Positions 25,050 to 33,758 of a stretch of DNA of 64,000 nt are shown in pieces. Origin of the DNA: Rhizobium sp. (GTDB taxonomy: Bacteria > Pseudomonadota > Gammaproteobacteria > Burkholderiales > Thiobacillaceae); NCBI GenBank assembly GCA_019459285.1, contig JAIBEL010000006.1, positions 1 to 64,000 on the forward strand, in the 5' to 3' direction. The notes under the pieces are model-generated. The model saw only the letters and a list, made by a program, of their open reading frames with translations. It was not told where the DNA came from and searched no databases. Position 1 is the first letter of the stretch; every line of letters begins with the position of its first letter. Position numbers and translations under genes: made by a program.

Positions 25050-26840
25050 TCACTTGATTTTCACCTGCACCAGTTCCTCGCCATCCGGATCGGTCACGTG
25101 GACGGCACAGGCAATGCAAGGATCGAAGGAATGGATGGTGCGCAGGATCTCAATCGGCTGCTTCGGATCCTGCATGACGTGATTGTCCTGCAGCGCCGCC
25201 TCGTAGGCGCCCGGCTGGCCTTGCGTGTCGCGCGGGCCGGCGTTCCAGGTGCTCGGCACCACCGCCTGGTAATTGCTGATCTTGCCGTCGTCGATGACGA
25301 TCCAGTGCGAAAGGCCGCCGCGCGGCGCTTCCATCAGGCCGACGCCCTGCATGTGATTAGGCCAGGTCGACGGTTCCCAGTACTGCTCGTTGAACGTCCG
25401 GATGTCGCCGGCCTTGATGTTGGCGATGAGCTGGTCATACCAGCCTTGCATGGCGTCGGCCAGGATTTTCGATTCCAGCGTGCGCGCGGCGGTGCGGCCC
25501 AGCGTCGAGAACAGCGCATCGACCGGCACATCGAGCGTCTTCAGCGTGTAGCCCACCAGTTCCTTCGCCTGGGCGTTGCCGGTGGCATACAGCATCAGCA
25601 CGCGGGCAAGCGGGCCGACTTCCATGGATTTGCCCTGCCAGCGCGGCGACTTCATCCAGGAATATTTCTGGTCGACATTGAGTTGTTCGTAAGGCGGCTT
25701 CGGCCCGGTGTAGTTGAGCTCGGTCTCGCCCTTGAACGGATGCAGGCCCTGCGCGTCGCCCTGGCTGTACTTGTACCAGGAGTGGCTGACGAATTCCTGG
25801 ATCTCGTTGTCCGCATCGAGGTCGATGGGGTGGATCTTGGAGAGGTCGCGGTTGAGGATGACGCCGCGCGGGATGAGATAGGAATCGGTATCCCAGAAAC
25901 TTTTCGACGGCAGGTCGCCAAACGACAGGAAGTTGCCGAGGCCTTCTCCCCGCCCTGCCCAGTCCTTGTAGAAACCGGCGATCGCCAGCGTGTCGGGCAC
26001 GTAGACCTGGTCGACGAACTCGCGCATCTGCCGGATGACGTTCTGTATCGTCTGCAACCCCACCTCGTTGAGTGCGGTGCCACCCTGGCCACCGTGAAAA
26101 TTCGGCCCCTTGCCTTGGCTCGCGCCAATCTGCACGGAAATGGCCGAGGGCACGCCGCCCACCACGAAGTTGGGATGCGGGTTCTTGCCGCCGAAGATGG
26201 TATGCAGCTTGACCACGTCGCGCTGCCAGGCAAGCGCGTCGAGGTAGTGCGCCACCGCCATCAGGTTGGCTTCCGGCGGCAGCTTGTAGGCGGGGTGGCC
26301 CCAGTAGGCGTTGGCGAAGATGCCGAGCTGTCCTTGCTCGACGAAGGTCTTCACCCGCTTCTGCACGTCGGCGAAATAGCCCGGCGACGATTTCGAGTAG
26401 CTGGAGATCGATTGCGCCAGCGTGGAGGTGGCCTTGGGATCGGCCTTGAGCGCCGACACCACGTCGACCCAATCGAGCGCATGCAGGTGATAGAAATGCA
26501 TCACGTGGTCGTGCACGTATTGCGCCGCGATCATCAGGTTGCGGATCAGCTCCGCATTGTGCGGAATGCTGTAGCTGGGAATGGCGCGATGCAGCGCGTC
26601 CTCCACCGAGCGCACCGAGGCGATGCCGTGCACCAGGGTGCACACGCCGCAGATGCGCTGGGCAAACGCCCAGGCGTCGCGTGGGTCGCGCCCGCGCAGG
26701 ATGATCTCGATGCCGCGCACCATGGTGCCGGCCGAATACGCGTGGGTGATCTTGCCGCTGGCGTCGGTTTCGGCCTCGATGCGCAGGTGGCCCTCGATGC
26801 GGGTGATGGGATCAACGACGACGCGTTGTGCTGTGGTCAT
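25050..26840 (-). CDS. hynL: [NiFe] hydrogenase large subunit (group 1e, Isp type)
   Basis: The 596-residue catalytic subunit splits H2 at a Ni-Fe centre. Both metal-binding motifs are present: RICGVC near residue 62 and DPCIACAVH near the end. After that histidine a 15-residue tail starting VTDPDGEEL remains, which the HupD protease would remove. In this operon large and small subunit genes are separated by isp1 and isp2, the arrangement known for Thiocapsa and Allochromatium Isp-type hydrogenases. The enzyme probably faces the periplasm with the Tat-exported small subunit. It starts 4 bases after the isp2 stop. Confidence 0.96.
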   Translation of the reverse strand: MTTAQRVVVDPITRIEGHLRIEAETDASGKITHAYSAGTMVRGIEIILRGRDPRDAWAFAQRICGVCTLVHGIASVRSVEDALHRAIPSYSIPHNAELIRNLMIAAQYVHDHVMHFYHLHALDWVDVVSALKADPKATSTLAQSISSYSKSSPGYFADVQKRVKTFVEQGQLGIFANAYWGHPAYKLPPEANLMAVAHYLDALAWQRDVVKLHTIFGGKNPHPNFVVGGVPSAISVQIGASQGKGPNFHGGQGGTALNEVGLQTIQNVIRQMREFVDQVYVPDTLAIAGFYKDWAGRGEGLGNFLSFGDLPSKSFWDTDSYLIPRGVILNRDLSKIHPIDLDADNEIQEFVSHSWYKYSQGDAQGLHPFKGETELNYTGPKPPYEQLNVDQKYSWMKSPRWQGKSMEVGPLARVLMLYATGNAQAKELVGYTLKTLDVPVDALFSTLGRTAARTLESKILADAMQGWYDQLIANIKAGDIRTFNEQYWEPSTWPNHMQGVGLMEAPRGGLSHWIVIDDGKISNYQAVVPSTWNAGPRDTQGQPGAYEAALQDNHVMQDPKQPIEILRTIHSFDPCIACAVHVTDPDGEELVQVKIK

Positions 26841-26844
26841 GTAT

Positions 26845-28107
26845 TCAGTCCTCCAGGTGTTCCGCCAGCAGCTCGGTCAGGCCGAGCAGTTTGGTATTCA
26901 TTTCGTAATGGTCGAACCCTTCCTCGATCGTGATGCGGCAGTTGGCGCAGAAGGTCACCATGGTATTGACGCCCGCTTCCTCGATCTGGCGCTTCTTGAT
27001 GCGGAAAGCCTTGGCGCGCAGCGCTTCCGCCTCTTCGGTATGGATCGCCGACGCGCCGCCACCGCCACCGCAGCACCAGTTCAGCTTCTGCTTGTCGGCG
27101 ATCGGGATGTAGTTCTCCGCGACCTGCTGGATCAGCGGCTCGGGTGCCTGCAGCACACCGCCGCGGCGCACGATCTGGCAGGGGTCGTGCAGGATGAGCG
27201 GATCCTTCAGCTTGTCCTTCATCTTCAGCACGCCCTTCTGCCGCAGCTCGTCCAGCAGTTCCAGCACGTGCACGACCTCGAAGCCGAATGGCCGACCGAC
27301 CAGGTTGGGGCCTTCCCAGCGGATCGCCATGTAGGCGTGGCCGCATTCGGGCGACAGCACCTTCTTCACCTTCAGGCGCTCGGCGGCGTCGACGATGCGC
27401 GAGACGATCACTTTCGCCAGGTCCGAATTGCCGATCTGTATGCCGGCGTTGGTCGCCTCGTAGGCGTCGGACGCGAGCGTGTAGCTGATCCCTGCTTTCT
27501 TGAAGATCTTGGCGATTGCCTCGATGTACTCCGGGTAGTTGACGATCTCCATCGACGACAGCAGCACCAGGTACTCGGCGCCTTCCTTGTCGACCGGAAC
27601 GGTGAGACCGGTGTTTTCCTGGACGTGTTTGAGGACGTTGGCGACCGCCGGCCACTTCAGGCCCATCGGCCCACCAGTCTCGACCGTACGCTTGGTCGCG
27701 CTCCGGATGCCGTCGGGGACGTGGCCGGACACCGCCATGCCTTCGCGGAACTTGCGCACCATGTAGACGATGTCGTTGCCCACCGGACAGACCAGCGAGC
27801 AGCGTCCGCACATGGTGCAGCTGTCGTACACCAGTTCCTGCCACTGGTCGAGTTCAGCGTCGGTCACCGGCTTGGACAGGCCGACCATTTTCTTCAGCCG
27901 CCCGAGCAGCGTGTATTCCTGCTCGTAGACGCGGCGCAGCGGCTCCAGCTTGTGGATCGGCGTGTACTTTGGATCGCCGGTCTCGGTATAGAACAGGCAG
28001 GCTTCGGCGCACAGGCCGCAATGCACGCAGCTTTCGAAGTAGCTGGCGATGGGCGCGTCGATGACTTCCTTGAGGGCGTGGATGCCTTTTTCGAGTGTCG
28101 CGCTCAT
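26845..28107 (-). CDS. isp2: HdrD/CCG-domain iron-sulfur protein Isp2 of the hydrogenase
   Basis: This 420-residue protein has two ferredoxin-like [4Fe-4S] sites near the N-terminus, CVHCGLCAEAC and CTMCGRCSLVCP. Further on are two CCG-type cysteine-rich parts like heterodisulfide reductase subunit D: LNWCCGGGGGASAI and CANCRITIEEGFDHY in the second. Isp2 probably carries electrons on the cytoplasmic side between Isp1 and a quinone or thiol/disulfide acceptor; the acceptor is unknown. GAGGAAGC lies about 8 bases before the ATG at 28107. The frame upstream to 28233 overlaps isp1 and is not coding. Confidence 0.92.
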   Translation of the reverse strand: MSATLEKGIHALKEVIDAPIASYFESCVHCGLCAEACLFYTETGDPKYTPIHKLEPLRRVYEQEYTLLGRLKKMVGLSKPVTDAELDQWQELVYDSCTMCGRCSLVCPVGNDIVYMVRKFREGMAVSGHVPDGIRSATKRTVETGGPMGLKWPAVANVLKHVQENTGLTVPVDKEGAEYLVLLSSMEIVNYPEYIEAIAKIFKKAGISYTLASDAYEATNAGIQIGNSDLAKVIVSRIVDAAERLKVKKVLSPECGHAYMAIRWEGPNLVGRPFGFEVVHVLELLDELRQKGVLKMKDKLKDPLILHDPCQIVRRGGVLQAPEPLIQQVAENYIPIADKQKLNWCCGGGGGASAIHTEEAEALRAKAFRIKKRQIEEAGVNTMVTFCANCRITIEEGFDHYEMNTKLLGLTELLAEHLED

Positions 28108-28135
28108 ACGGCTTCCTCCTTGACGATGACGGGGC

Positions 28136-28795
28136 TCATACCGGCACGCCTTTATGGCCATTGACCCGGCCGTTGTACCAGCGCGAGCCGAACAGCGTGA
28201 AGCCGTGGAACAGCTTGGAGAACGGCAGCACAACGAGCAGGACTTCCGCGGAGAGGATATGCAGCGCCAGCATCTGGGTGTAGGGCAGCAGCAGGTGCTG
28301 CGTCGCCATCCACCCCGTCAGCACCGGCACGAAGGTCACCGCCCAGGTGAACCAATCCTCGAAGGTGCTGAGGAAGCGCTTGACCGGCTTGTTGATGCGG
28401 TCGGCCAGCATCACCACCATCGCCGCCATCGTCACCACGGCCGTCAGCCCGATGAACTGCGAGGGCAGCGCGGGCCACGACAGCCCGACAAGGTTCTCGA
28501 TCAGCAGGATGTGCGGGGCGCCCAGGAACACAATGATCGCCAGCCCGATGTGGAAGATATAGCCGCCGATATAGCTGACCGGCGAACGCTTCAGCATGCC
28601 GGGCGGCGGCAACGAACGCCGGAACACCGTATGCAGGCCGGACGCGCCGGCAGCATGGCGCGGTGCGGCGAGATCCTTCTTGCGGCCGAGCGTATAGATT
28701 TCGATCAGGCGCCACAGCACGCCCAGAAGGAAGATGCCGACGGCGATGTCGAGGCCCGGACCCCGGGTCCAGGTCAGAAATTGCAGATCGTTCAT
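28136..28795 (-). CDS. isp1: NarI-like membrane cytochrome b Isp1 of the hydrogenase
   Basis: This 219-residue membrane protein resembles the gamma subunit of nitrate reductase, with about five membrane helices and paired His residues (YIFHIGLAI, ATQHLLLPYTQMLALHILSAEVL) that fit haem b ligands. Isp1 takes electrons from the hydrogenase across the membrane. The start at 28795 is preceded by CGGAGG about 8 bases away; this ribosome-binding site lies in the end of the inverted-repeat element that separates isp1 from hynS. Confidence 0.92.
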   Translation of the reverse strand: MNDLQFLTWTRGPGLDIAVGIFLLGVLWRLIEIYTLGRKKDLAAPRHAAGASGLHTVFRRSLPPPGMLKRSPVSYIGGYIFHIGLAIIVFLGAPHILLIENLVGLSWPALPSQFIGLTAVVTMAAMVVMLADRINKPVKRFLSTFEDWFTWAVTFVPVLTGWMATQHLLLPYTQMLALHILSAEVLLVVLPFSKLFHGFTLFGSRWYNGRVNGHKGVPV

Positions 28796-28798
28796 TTG

Positions 28799-29068
28799 GG
28801 AACCTCCGATTGCTTTATCCGTGGCCGCGGCGCGGCTTTCCGGGACGGGATGCGCGAAGCGCCGAGCTGCAAATGGCAACCCCTTTGCAAGCGGCGCGAC
28901 AAAGCAGACCGCCCGGAAAGCCACGCCCCAAAGGGTTTACACGAACAATGCCCATCTGCGGCGTTGCGCTCCTCGGCTTCGTATGCTCGATACGACCTTC
29001 GTCGCGCGCCTTGCAGCTGAGCATTTTTCGTGTAAACGCGGTCCATGGATAAAACAATCGGAGGTTCC
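28799..29068. repeat. 270-bp inverted-repeat element between hynS and isp1 (MITE-like)
   Basis: The ends (28799-28824 and 29043-29068) are 26-base inverted repeats starting GGAACCTCCGATTG with two mismatches. Inside are two more inverted pairs: GCGGCTTTCCGGG / CCCGGAAAGCC (near 28831 and 28912) and GTTTACACGAA / TTCGTGTAAAC (near 28935 and 29028). Both inner regions can fold, including CGTAT-GCTCG-ATACG. The element starts right after the hynS stop and carries the isp1 ribosome-binding sequence at its other end. There is no open reading frame of note and no clear target duplication. Confidence 0.75.
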
Positions 29069-29069
29069 A

Positions 29070-30149
29070 TTATTTCTCCAGGTCGGCCAGCGTGGTGGTC
29101 TCATGCATCGCCTTGGCGGTATTTTTCTTGACCCGGTTGGCGACGCTGACCGCCACTCCAGCGCCGGCGCCAACGACCGCGGCGGCGGCGGCGAATTTAA
29201 GCGGGTCGGCCGGTGCCGACAACGCCTTGTAGAAGCTGCCGCCGTCCCAAAAATCGGGTTCGGAACAGCCCAGGCAGCCATGCCCCGATTCCACCGGCCA
29301 CGACGTGCCGCCATTCCATTTCACCGTGGCACAGGCGTTATGCGTCACCGGCCCCTTGCAGCCGAGCTCGAACAGGCACCAGCCCTGGCGCGCGCCTTCG
29401 TCGTCGAAGGTCTTGGCGAACTTGCCCTGGTCGTAGAACGGGCGACGGTAGCAGCGGTCGTGGATGGTGTCTCCATAGAAGGATTTGGGCCGCCCCTTGT
29501 CGTCGAGTTCGGGCAGGCTGCCGAAGGTGAGGTAATGCGCCAGCACGCCGGTCATCACCACCGGGATGGGCGGGCAGCCGGGAATGTTGACGATGGGTTT
29601 GTCCTTGACGAGGTCGGATACCGAGACGGCGCCGGTCGGATTCGGATTGGCCTTCGGGATGCCTCCGAAGGAGGCGCAGGAGCCGACGGCGATGACGGCG
29701 GCTGCACCAGCGGCCGCCTCCTTCAGGATGTCCACGTTGGAGCGGCCGCCGATGCAGGAGTAGGCGCCGTCCTGCCCCAGCGGGATCGAGCCGTCGACGA
29801 TCAGCAGATACTTGCCTGCGTTGTCCTTCATCGCGGTATGCAGCGCTTCCTCGGCCTGGTGGCCGGCGGCGGCCATCAGCGTCTCCTGGTAGTCCAGCGA
29901 GATCATGTCGAAGATCATGCCTTCGATGGTCGGGGAGTGCGAACGCGTGATCGATTCGGTGCAGCCGGTGCATTCCTGGAACGGCAGCCAGATCACCGAC
30001 GGCCGTCGCGCCGCCGCCATCGCCTCGGCCATGGCGCGTCCTGCCGTCGGCGGCAGCGCCATCATCGAGGCCAGCGTCGCGCAATACTTGAGAAAGGTAC
30101 GGCGGGTTACCCCCCGTCGCGCAAGCGTATCGATCAACGGACCCTGCAT
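29070..30149 (-). CDS. hynS: [NiFe] hydrogenase small subunit (group 1e)
   Basis: This 359-residue electron-transfer subunit begins with a Tat signal (TRRTFLKYCATLASMMAL). Proximal cluster cysteines lie in CTGCTES, VGSCASFGG and NIPGCPP; medial and distal cluster ligands lie in CYRRPFYDQG, CLFELGCKGPVTHNAC and GHGCLGCSEPDFWD. The glycine in CTGC means the extra cysteine of oxygen-tolerant enzymes (CTCC) is absent, so ordinary oxygen sensitivity is expected. A C-terminal hydrophobic segment (about 316-335) would anchor it. It follows the hupH-like gene by 44 bases. Confidence 0.95.
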   Translation of the reverse strand: MQGPLIDTLARRGVTRRTFLKYCATLASMMALPPTAGRAMAEAMAAARRPSVIWLPFQECTGCTESITRSHSPTIEGMIFDMISLDYQETLMAAAGHQAEEALHTAMKDNAGKYLLIVDGSIPLGQDGAYSCIGGRSNVDILKEAAAGAAAVIAVGSCASFGGIPKANPNPTGAVSVSDLVKDKPIVNIPGCPPIPVVMTGVLAHYLTFGSLPELDDKGRPKSFYGDTIHDRCYRRPFYDQGKFAKTFDDEGARQGWCLFELGCKGPVTHNACATVKWNGGTSWPVESGHGCLGCSEPDFWDGGSFYKALSAPADPLKFAAAAAVVGAGAGVAVSVANRVKKNTAKAMHETTTLADLEK

Positions 30150-30193
30150 GATGCGTGCCTCCTGACAAGAAACATTCCCGCGCTCCCTACACC

Positions 30194-30604
30194 TTAGAGG
30201 TCGGATACCAGTAATTCAAGATATCCCGATCCAATTTCCACATCCTGGGGATGGGCCTTGACCAGATCGGGAACGAATGCCACTTCGATGAATTGCGACG
30301 TCACCGCGCCCTGTTCGTTGTGATGCGTGACCCACCACACGCCGGGGCACGCGGTTTCGTTCAGTGTGGATTCGCCATTGGCCTGCAGGGTGACGCCGAT
30401 TTCACCGGTGCCGAGCTTGTCGCGCAACCAGTCCAGATCGGCTGGCGTCAGCGGCAACGCAGACAAATCGATGGCGGACGGCTCGCCGGTCTCGAGCAGG
30501 CGCCGCACCATCTCAAGCAATTCGCGCAGAAGCGGCGGCGCATTGCCGGTCAGGCCCGGTTCACCCGGCGGGACGACGTGTATGGAAATGGAATCAAGCG
30601 ACAT
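30194..30604 (-). CDS. hupH: HupH/HyaF-like hydrogenase maturation protein
   Basis: The 136-residue protein resembles the C-terminal part of HupH/HyaF proteins: GEIGVTLQANGESTLNETACPGVWWV and IEVAFVPDLV. It is about half the size of HyaF, which has two such parts. These proteins help load or protect the small subunit clusters. It overlaps hupD by 11 bases and precedes hynS, the gene of its presumed client. Confidence 0.78.
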   Translation of the reverse strand: MSLDSISIHVVPPGEPGLTGNAPPLLRELLEMVRRLLETGEPSAIDLSALPLTPADLDWLRDKLGTGEIGVTLQANGESTLNETACPGVWWVTHHNEQGAVTSQFIEVAFVPDLVKAHPQDVEIGSGYLELLVSDL

Positions 30605-31067
30605 GGCGCCATGCCCGGATCAAGTCACGGATCGCCGTACAGGCAGGGGAAATGGCAGCGGCGACGGCGGGAGTAGGGTGCTCGCCCCAGTCGATGGTCT
30701 GCGGCTGGATGGCCAGCATGGCGCGCTTCTCGGGCCAGTGCCCGGCCAGGATGGCGATGACGCGCAGATCGGTCAGCCCCACCTCATGCACCGAGGCCTT
30801 GCGATTGCTCATCAGGAATGCGTCCATCTCCTCCCCTTCCAGCAATGCCCAGTCGCCTGGTTTCGATTTGATATTGGCGGCATCGACGACGATCAGCGCC
30901 TCGGTCTCCTCGATCGGTCCCGCCAGGGTAAACGAAAGCGTGCCGCCATCGAGCAGGGTCACATCGGGCCAGTTTGCCAGCTCGGGTTCGAGTGCCTGCA
31001 GGATATGAATGCCAATGCCTTCGTCGGTAAGCAGGGTGTTGCCGATGCCGAGCACAAGCGTTTTCAT
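30594..31067 (-). CDS. hupD: Hydrogenase maturation endopeptidase
   Basis: This 157-residue HupD/HyaD/HybD-family protease removes the C-terminal tail of the large subunit after nickel insertion. The nickel-sensing residues are in place: E16 (LLTDEGIGI), D62 (IVVDAAN) and H94 (SVHEVGL), matching HybD spacing. It is the first gene of the hydrogenase operon on the minus strand, divergent from hypC. Having the protease first in the operon, before the structural genes, is unusual but not unique. Confidence 0.93.
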   Translation of the reverse strand: MKTLVLGIGNTLLTDEGIGIHILQALEPELANWPDVTLLDGGTLSFTLAGPIEETEALIVVDAANIKSKPGDWALLEGEEMDAFLMSNRKASVHEVGLTDLRVIAILAGHWPEKRAMLAIQPQTIDWGEHPTPAVAAAISPACTAIRDLIRAWRHVA

Positions 31068-31217
31068 CGATTCAATCTACCAGCCTGAAATTAGAATAAC
31101 AACCAAGTAATTCACTCAAGCTTCTGATTCTCCATCATTATTTTGTAATATTTCTGATCCGGCAGAGGACTGGCAAATCACATATACTGGTTTGAGTGTA
31201 GATTCTGATTGCCGCCC
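31068..31217. promoter_or_regulatory. Divergent promoter region between the hydrogenase and hyp operons
   Basis: This 150-base AT-rich spacer separates hupD (minus) and hypC (plus), so both operons probably start here. TATACT at 31183-31188, about 30 bases before the hypC start, is a possible -10 box without a good -35. No -24/-12 sigma-54 pattern was found on either strand. Confidence 0.5.
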
Positions 31218-31448
31218 ATGTGTCTCGCCATTCCGATGCAGATCGAATCGATCGACGGCTTTACCGCCCGCTGCCAGGCCAAGGGCGTGTGGCGCGACGT
31301 CAGCCTGTTCATGATGCAGGACACGCTGCCGGTCGTCGGCGACTTCGTCATGGTGCACGTCGGCTACGCCATCCAGAAGATCGCCGAGTCGGACGCCCGC
31401 ACGACCTGGGAGTTGCTCGACCAGATCCTGGAGGAAAGCGGTGCATGA
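31218..31448 (+). CDS. hypC: Hydrogenase maturation chaperone
   Basis: The 76-residue protein is HypC, which carries the Fe(CN)2CO unit with HypD and delivers it to the large subunit. It begins MCLAIPMQI; the cysteine at position 2 is essential, so the ATG at 31218 must be the start rather than the upstream TTG at 31209. A WRDVSLFMM and DFVMVHVGYAI pattern follows, as usual. It overlaps hypA by 8 bases. Confidence 0.95.
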   Translation: MCLAIPMQIESIDGFTARCQAKGVWRDVSLFMMQDTLPVVGDFVMVHVGYAIQKIAESDARTTWELLDQILEESGA

Positions 31449-31827
31449 ACTGGCTGTCGCCCAGGCGCTCGTCGAACAGGTGGATGCCGTGATGGGCCAA
31501 CATCAGGCGCGCCATGATCATGATGCATCGTCATCCGATGCATGGCGTGCCACAGCCATCCGCGTGCGCATCGGCCCGCTGGCCGGCGTGGTACCTGAAC
31601 TTCTCGCGACCGCATTTCCGCTCGCCGCGGCCGGCCGCCGCATGGAACACGCCGCACTCGAATTCACCCACGCGCCGATCCAGGTGCGCTGCCAGACCTG
31701 CGGCGCGGAAACCGAAGCCGCGATGAACCGCCTGCTCTGCGGCGCCTGCGGCGACTGGCATACTCAGGTTATTTCCGGCGACGATCTGCTGCTCGAAAGC
31801 GTCGAACTCGAAACCACACCGTCCTGA
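31441..31827 (+). CDS. hypA: Hydrogenase nickel-insertion protein
   Basis: This 128-residue HypA delivers nickel to the large subunit. It starts with GTG, giving MHELAVAQALV with the nickel-binding His at position 2, which fixes the start. The zinc site is CQTCGAE...CGACGD in the C-terminal half. An insert of His and Asp residues (HQARHDHDASS) near residue 22 is longer than in most HypA proteins and might bind metal. Overlap with hypC suggests coupled translation. Confidence 0.93.
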   Translation: MHELAVAQALVEQVDAVMGQHQARHDHDASSSDAWRATAIRVRIGPLAGVVPELLATAFPLAAAGRRMEHAALEFTHAPIQVRCQTCGAETEAAMNRLLCGACGDWHTQVISGDDLLLESVELETTPS

Positions 31828-31828
31828 C

Positions 31829-31852
31829 CACTCACTACTCCCCACTCACCTA
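31829..31852. repeat. Single arm of the 7-base repeat between hypA and hypB
   Basis: ACTCACT, ACTCCCC, ACTCACC in direct 7-base register match the right arms of the V-ATPase and narK2 arrays, but no opposite arm is seen. It directly follows the hypA stop. Confidence 0.6.
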
Positions 31853-31854
31853 AA

Positions 31855-32661
31855 ATGTGTGACACCTGCGGCTGCAACCTCACTCCCGGCAACAAGCACC
31901 TCGCGTTCAAGCCCGTCGCCAAGGGCGCGACCGCCGTCTCCGTGCTCAAGGGCCTGCTGGCAAAGAATGACGACCAGGCCGGACACAACCGCGAGCACTT
32001 CGACCGCCGCGGCATTCTCGCGATCAACCTGATGTCCTCGCCGGGATCCGGCAAGACCGCGCTGCTCGAGGCCACGCTCGTCGCGTTGAAAGACGAATTC
32101 ACCTGCGCCGTGATCGAGGGCGACCTGGAAACCGAGAACGACGCCGAACGCATCCGCGCCAAGGGCGTGCAGGCGCACCAGATCGTCACCGGCACCGCCT
32201 GCCACCTCGACGCCCATCTGGTGCACGATGCGCTGCATCACATGACGCTCGAAGGCGTCGACCTGCTGTTCATCGAGAACGTCGGCAATCTGGTCTGTCC
32301 CGCCAGCTTCGACCTCGGCCAGCACCTCAACGTCACCCTGCTCTCGGTCACCGAGGGCGACGACAAGCCGGCCAAGTACCCGGTGATGTTCCGCGCCGCC
32401 GATGCCATGTTGTTGACCAAGACCGATCTGCTAGCCGTGCTCGACGATTTCGACCCGGACAAGGCCGAGACACACCTGCGCAACCTCGCCAATCCGGCGC
32501 CAGTGATGCGGCTGTCGGCACGCAAGGACATGGGTATGGACGCCTGGCTGACCTGGTTGCGCGAACAGCTTACGGCGCAACGCGCGCGCGTCGCCATCGG
32601 GCAATCGCGCCGCCCTGCCATCCAGAGCGACGGCATGAAATATCACAAGGCCACGGCCTGA
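31855..32661 (+). CDS. hypB: Hydrogenase nickel-incorporation GTPase
   Basis: This 268-residue protein has the N-terminal high-affinity metal motif CDTCGC, the GTPase P-loop MSSPGSGKTALL near residue 62, VIEGDLETENDAERI, the second metal site around GTACHLDAHLVHD, and FIENVGNLVCP. It works with HypA to load nickel. There is no extended poly-His region. The stop overlaps hypD as TGATG. One arm of a 7-base repeat precedes the gene, and no clear ribosome-binding site is visible. Confidence 0.96.
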   Translation: MCDTCGCNLTPGNKHLAFKPVAKGATAVSVLKGLLAKNDDQAGHNREHFDRRGILAINLMSSPGSGKTALLEATLVALKDEFTCAVIEGDLETENDAERIRAKGVQAHQIVTGTACHLDAHLVHDALHHMTLEGVDLLFIENVGNLVCPASFDLGQHLNVTLLSVTEGDDKPAKYPVMFRAADAMLLTKTDLLAVLDDFDPDKAETHLRNLANPAPVMRLSARKDMGMDAWLTWLREQLTAQRARVAIGQSRRPAIQSDGMKYHKATA

Positions 32662-33758
32662 TGAGCGAGTCCCGCGCCTGGCTGGACAAGATCCACGCCT
32701 TCGAATTCGACCGCCCGATCAAGATCATGAACGTGTGCGGCGGCCACGAGCGTTCGATCACCCACGCCGGCATGCGCGGCGCGCTGCCGAAGTGGCTCGA
32801 ACTGGTGCCGGGTCCCGGGTGTCCGGTGTGCGTGTGCCCGGAGGAAGACGTCTACCAGGCGATCCGGTTGGCGTTGCAGGACAAGGTCATCCTGGTTGCG
32901 TTCGGCGACATGTTGCGGGTGCCGGTCAATGTAAAAAAAGGCGAGGTGCGCTCGCTGGCCGAAGCGCAGGCCGCCGGCGCCGATATCCGTCCGATCGCCA
33001 GCCCGCTCGATGCGCGCCGGATCGCGCAAGACAATCCCGATCGCTCGGTGGTGTTCTTCGCCGCTGGCTTCGAAACCACCACGGCACCGACGGCCGCCAT
33101 GCTGGCCGAGGGGATTCCCGACAACCTCAGCATCCTGTTGTCCGGCCGCCTGACCTGGCCGGCAGTCGCGATGCTGCTTGATTCGGGCAGCCCCGGCTTC
33201 GACGCGCTGGTCGCACCCGGCCATGTCTCCACGGTCATGGGGCCGGAAGAATGGTCTTTCGTCATCGACCGGCACGAGATTCCCGCTGCAGTGGCCGGCT
33301 TCGGCACGGAGTCACTGCTCGCCTCGTTTTATTCCGTGCTGCGCCAGCTTGAAACCGGCGAGCGCTTTCTCGACAATTGCTATCGCGAAGTCGCCCACCC
33401 GGGCGGCAATCCGACCGGCCGCCGCCTACTCGATCACACGCTCGAGGTCGTCGACGCCAACTGGCGCGGCATCGGCATCATTCCAAACTCCGGCTACGCA
33501 CTGAAGCCTTCCTTTGCACACCACGACGCGCGCCTGCTGTTTCCCGACCACACCGACCCCGGCCGCCGCCGCGCCGGCGAAATGCCACCCGGTTGCGATT
33601 GTGCGCAGGTGGTGCTCGGCAAGATCTACCCCAACCAGTGCCGCATCTACGGCAAGGCCTGTACCCCACGCAATCCGGTCGGCCCCTGCATGGTGTCGGA
33701 CGAAGGCGCCTGCCGCATCTGGTGGGCGGGCGGCGTGCGCGTAGCCGCCGATGCCTGA
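32661..33758 (+). CDS. hypD: Hydrogenase Fe(CN)2CO assembly protein
   Basis: This 365-residue protein forms with HypC the scaffold on which the iron receives cyanide and CO. Conserved parts include NVCGGHE, PGPGCPVCVCP, GFETTTAPTA, AVAGFGTESLLAS and a C-terminal [4Fe-4S] region with CDCAQVVLGKIYPNQC and KACTPRNPVGPCMVS. It begins in the TGATG overlap with hypB and overlaps hypF by 8 bases. Confidence 0.96.
   Translation: MSESRAWLDKIHAFEFDRPIKIMNVCGGHERSITHAGMRGALPKWLELVPGPGCPVCVCPEEDVYQAIRLALQDKVILVAFGDMLRVPVNVKKGEVRSLAEAQAAGADIRPIASPLDARRIAQDNPDRSVVFFAAGFETTTAPTAAMLAEGIPDNLSILLSGRLTWPAVAMLLDSGSPGFDALVAPGHVSTVMGPEEWSFVIDRHEIPAAVAGFGTESLLASFYSVLRQLETGERFLDNCYREVAHPGGNPTGRRLLDHTLEVVDANWRGIGIIPNSGYALKPSFAHHDARLLFPDHTDPGRRRAGEMPPGCDCAQVVLGKIYPNQCRIYGKACTPRNPVGPCMVSDEGACRIWWAGGVRVAADA

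Noticed and set aside
31068-31217. Sigma-54 promoter for the hydrogenase operon
   Set aside because: No GG-N10-GC pattern at the right place on either strand.
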